A stretch of DNA of 64,000 bases from positions 8,405,501 through 8,469,500 of the forward strand of contig NZ_CP108036.1 of assembly GCF_036170895.1 (NCBI RefSeq), read 5' to 3'. Each line of letters starts with the position of its first letter. Positions within the stretch are counted from its first letter, which is position 1. Under the pieces are notes generated by a model. That model was given only the letters and a program-made list of their open reading frames with translations. It did not search any database and was not told where the DNA came from. Of the stretch, positions 63,962 to 64,000 are shown piece by piece. The translations under genes and the position numbers were made by a program. The DNA comes from Streptomyces erythrochromogenes. Lineage in GTDB: Bacteria > Actinomycetota > Actinomycetes > Streptomycetales > Streptomycetaceae.

Positions 63962-64000
63962 GCGCGCAGCCCGACCACGCCCCCATCACGCAGTACGCCC
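63958..64000 (+). CDS. Partial gene running off the window
   Basis: ATG 63958 begins MSAQPDHAPITQYA and continues past the end. The same start is found in a broken copy at 60473, whose continuation suggests EIFARLRADRRADTWVPAF downstream. It overlaps the preceding gene by 4 bases. Confidence 0.6.
   Translation, partial: MSAQPDHAPITQYA

Overview
The window is very GC-rich and shows strong third-position GC bias. Its gene families point to Streptomyces or a close relative: CGNR/ABATE regulator, SpoIIE-type phosphatase, DUF6177/DUF6507 type VII secretion neighbours, TAP-like secreted hydrolase, NlpC/P60 hydrolase and DNRLRE-RHS protein. A broken telomere terminal protein gene (tpg, 38959-39310), many truncated or frameshifted genes and several transposase remnants suggest the variable arm of a linear chromosome, or a linear plasmid. 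That placement is inference.

Layout. 1-12.7 kb: AraC regulator, MsrA, a stand-alone GyrB-like ATPase, a CGNR regulator, a secreted TAP-like hydrolase, a frameshifted SpoIIE/HATPase signalling protein, a rhomboid-like membrane protein, two secreted proteins (NlpC/P60 and a small Cys-containing one), an MBL-fold hydrolase and an MFS transporter broken by two frameshifts. 12.7-17.4 kb: a MurG-like glycosyltransferase and a LegB-like sugar-nucleotide dehydratase, separated by a miniature IS200/IS605 remnant. They are divergent from a two-component system, and a repeat-rich operator candidate lies in the shared promoter. 17.4-22.3 kb: a six-repeat tachylectin-like protein, a decayed MerR/methyltransferase mosaic, a DUF2975-XRE pair with a clear palindrome in front, and a ricin-type lectin. 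22.4-28.4 kb: a 1269-residue STAND NTPase with 14 WD40 repeats, then small membrane and XRE-type genes.

28.7-39.6 kb is a graveyard: a trypsin-like protease with a frameshift and a Ser-to-Gly change at the catalytic position, pieces of a serine recombinase, HNH endonucleases, Tn3 transposase, acyl-CoA oxidase, tpg and a RibD-like reductase. An intact large arylsulfatase and a lipoprotein sit among them. 39.7-42.9 kb: a VanJ-like membrane phosphatase with a CseB/CseC-like two-component system.

44.8-59.3 kb holds two polymorphic toxin modules: a 2143-residue RHS protein with a DUF6973-like C-terminal domain and a membrane-anchored candidate immunity gene 5 bases downstream, then DUF6177, DUF6507, a WXG-type toxin with a PD-(D/E)XK-like nuclease tail, and an overlapping candidate immunity gene. 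An IS5-family element (52302-53427) with 12-bp inverted repeats and a TTA target duplication separates them. 59.3-64 kb returns to decay: a tRNA 3' fragment, broken DUF4259, an ISL3 remnant, a 273-bp inverted-repeat element, a HEAT-like protein, an IS5 transposase and a duplicated gene start that recurs at the right edge of the window.
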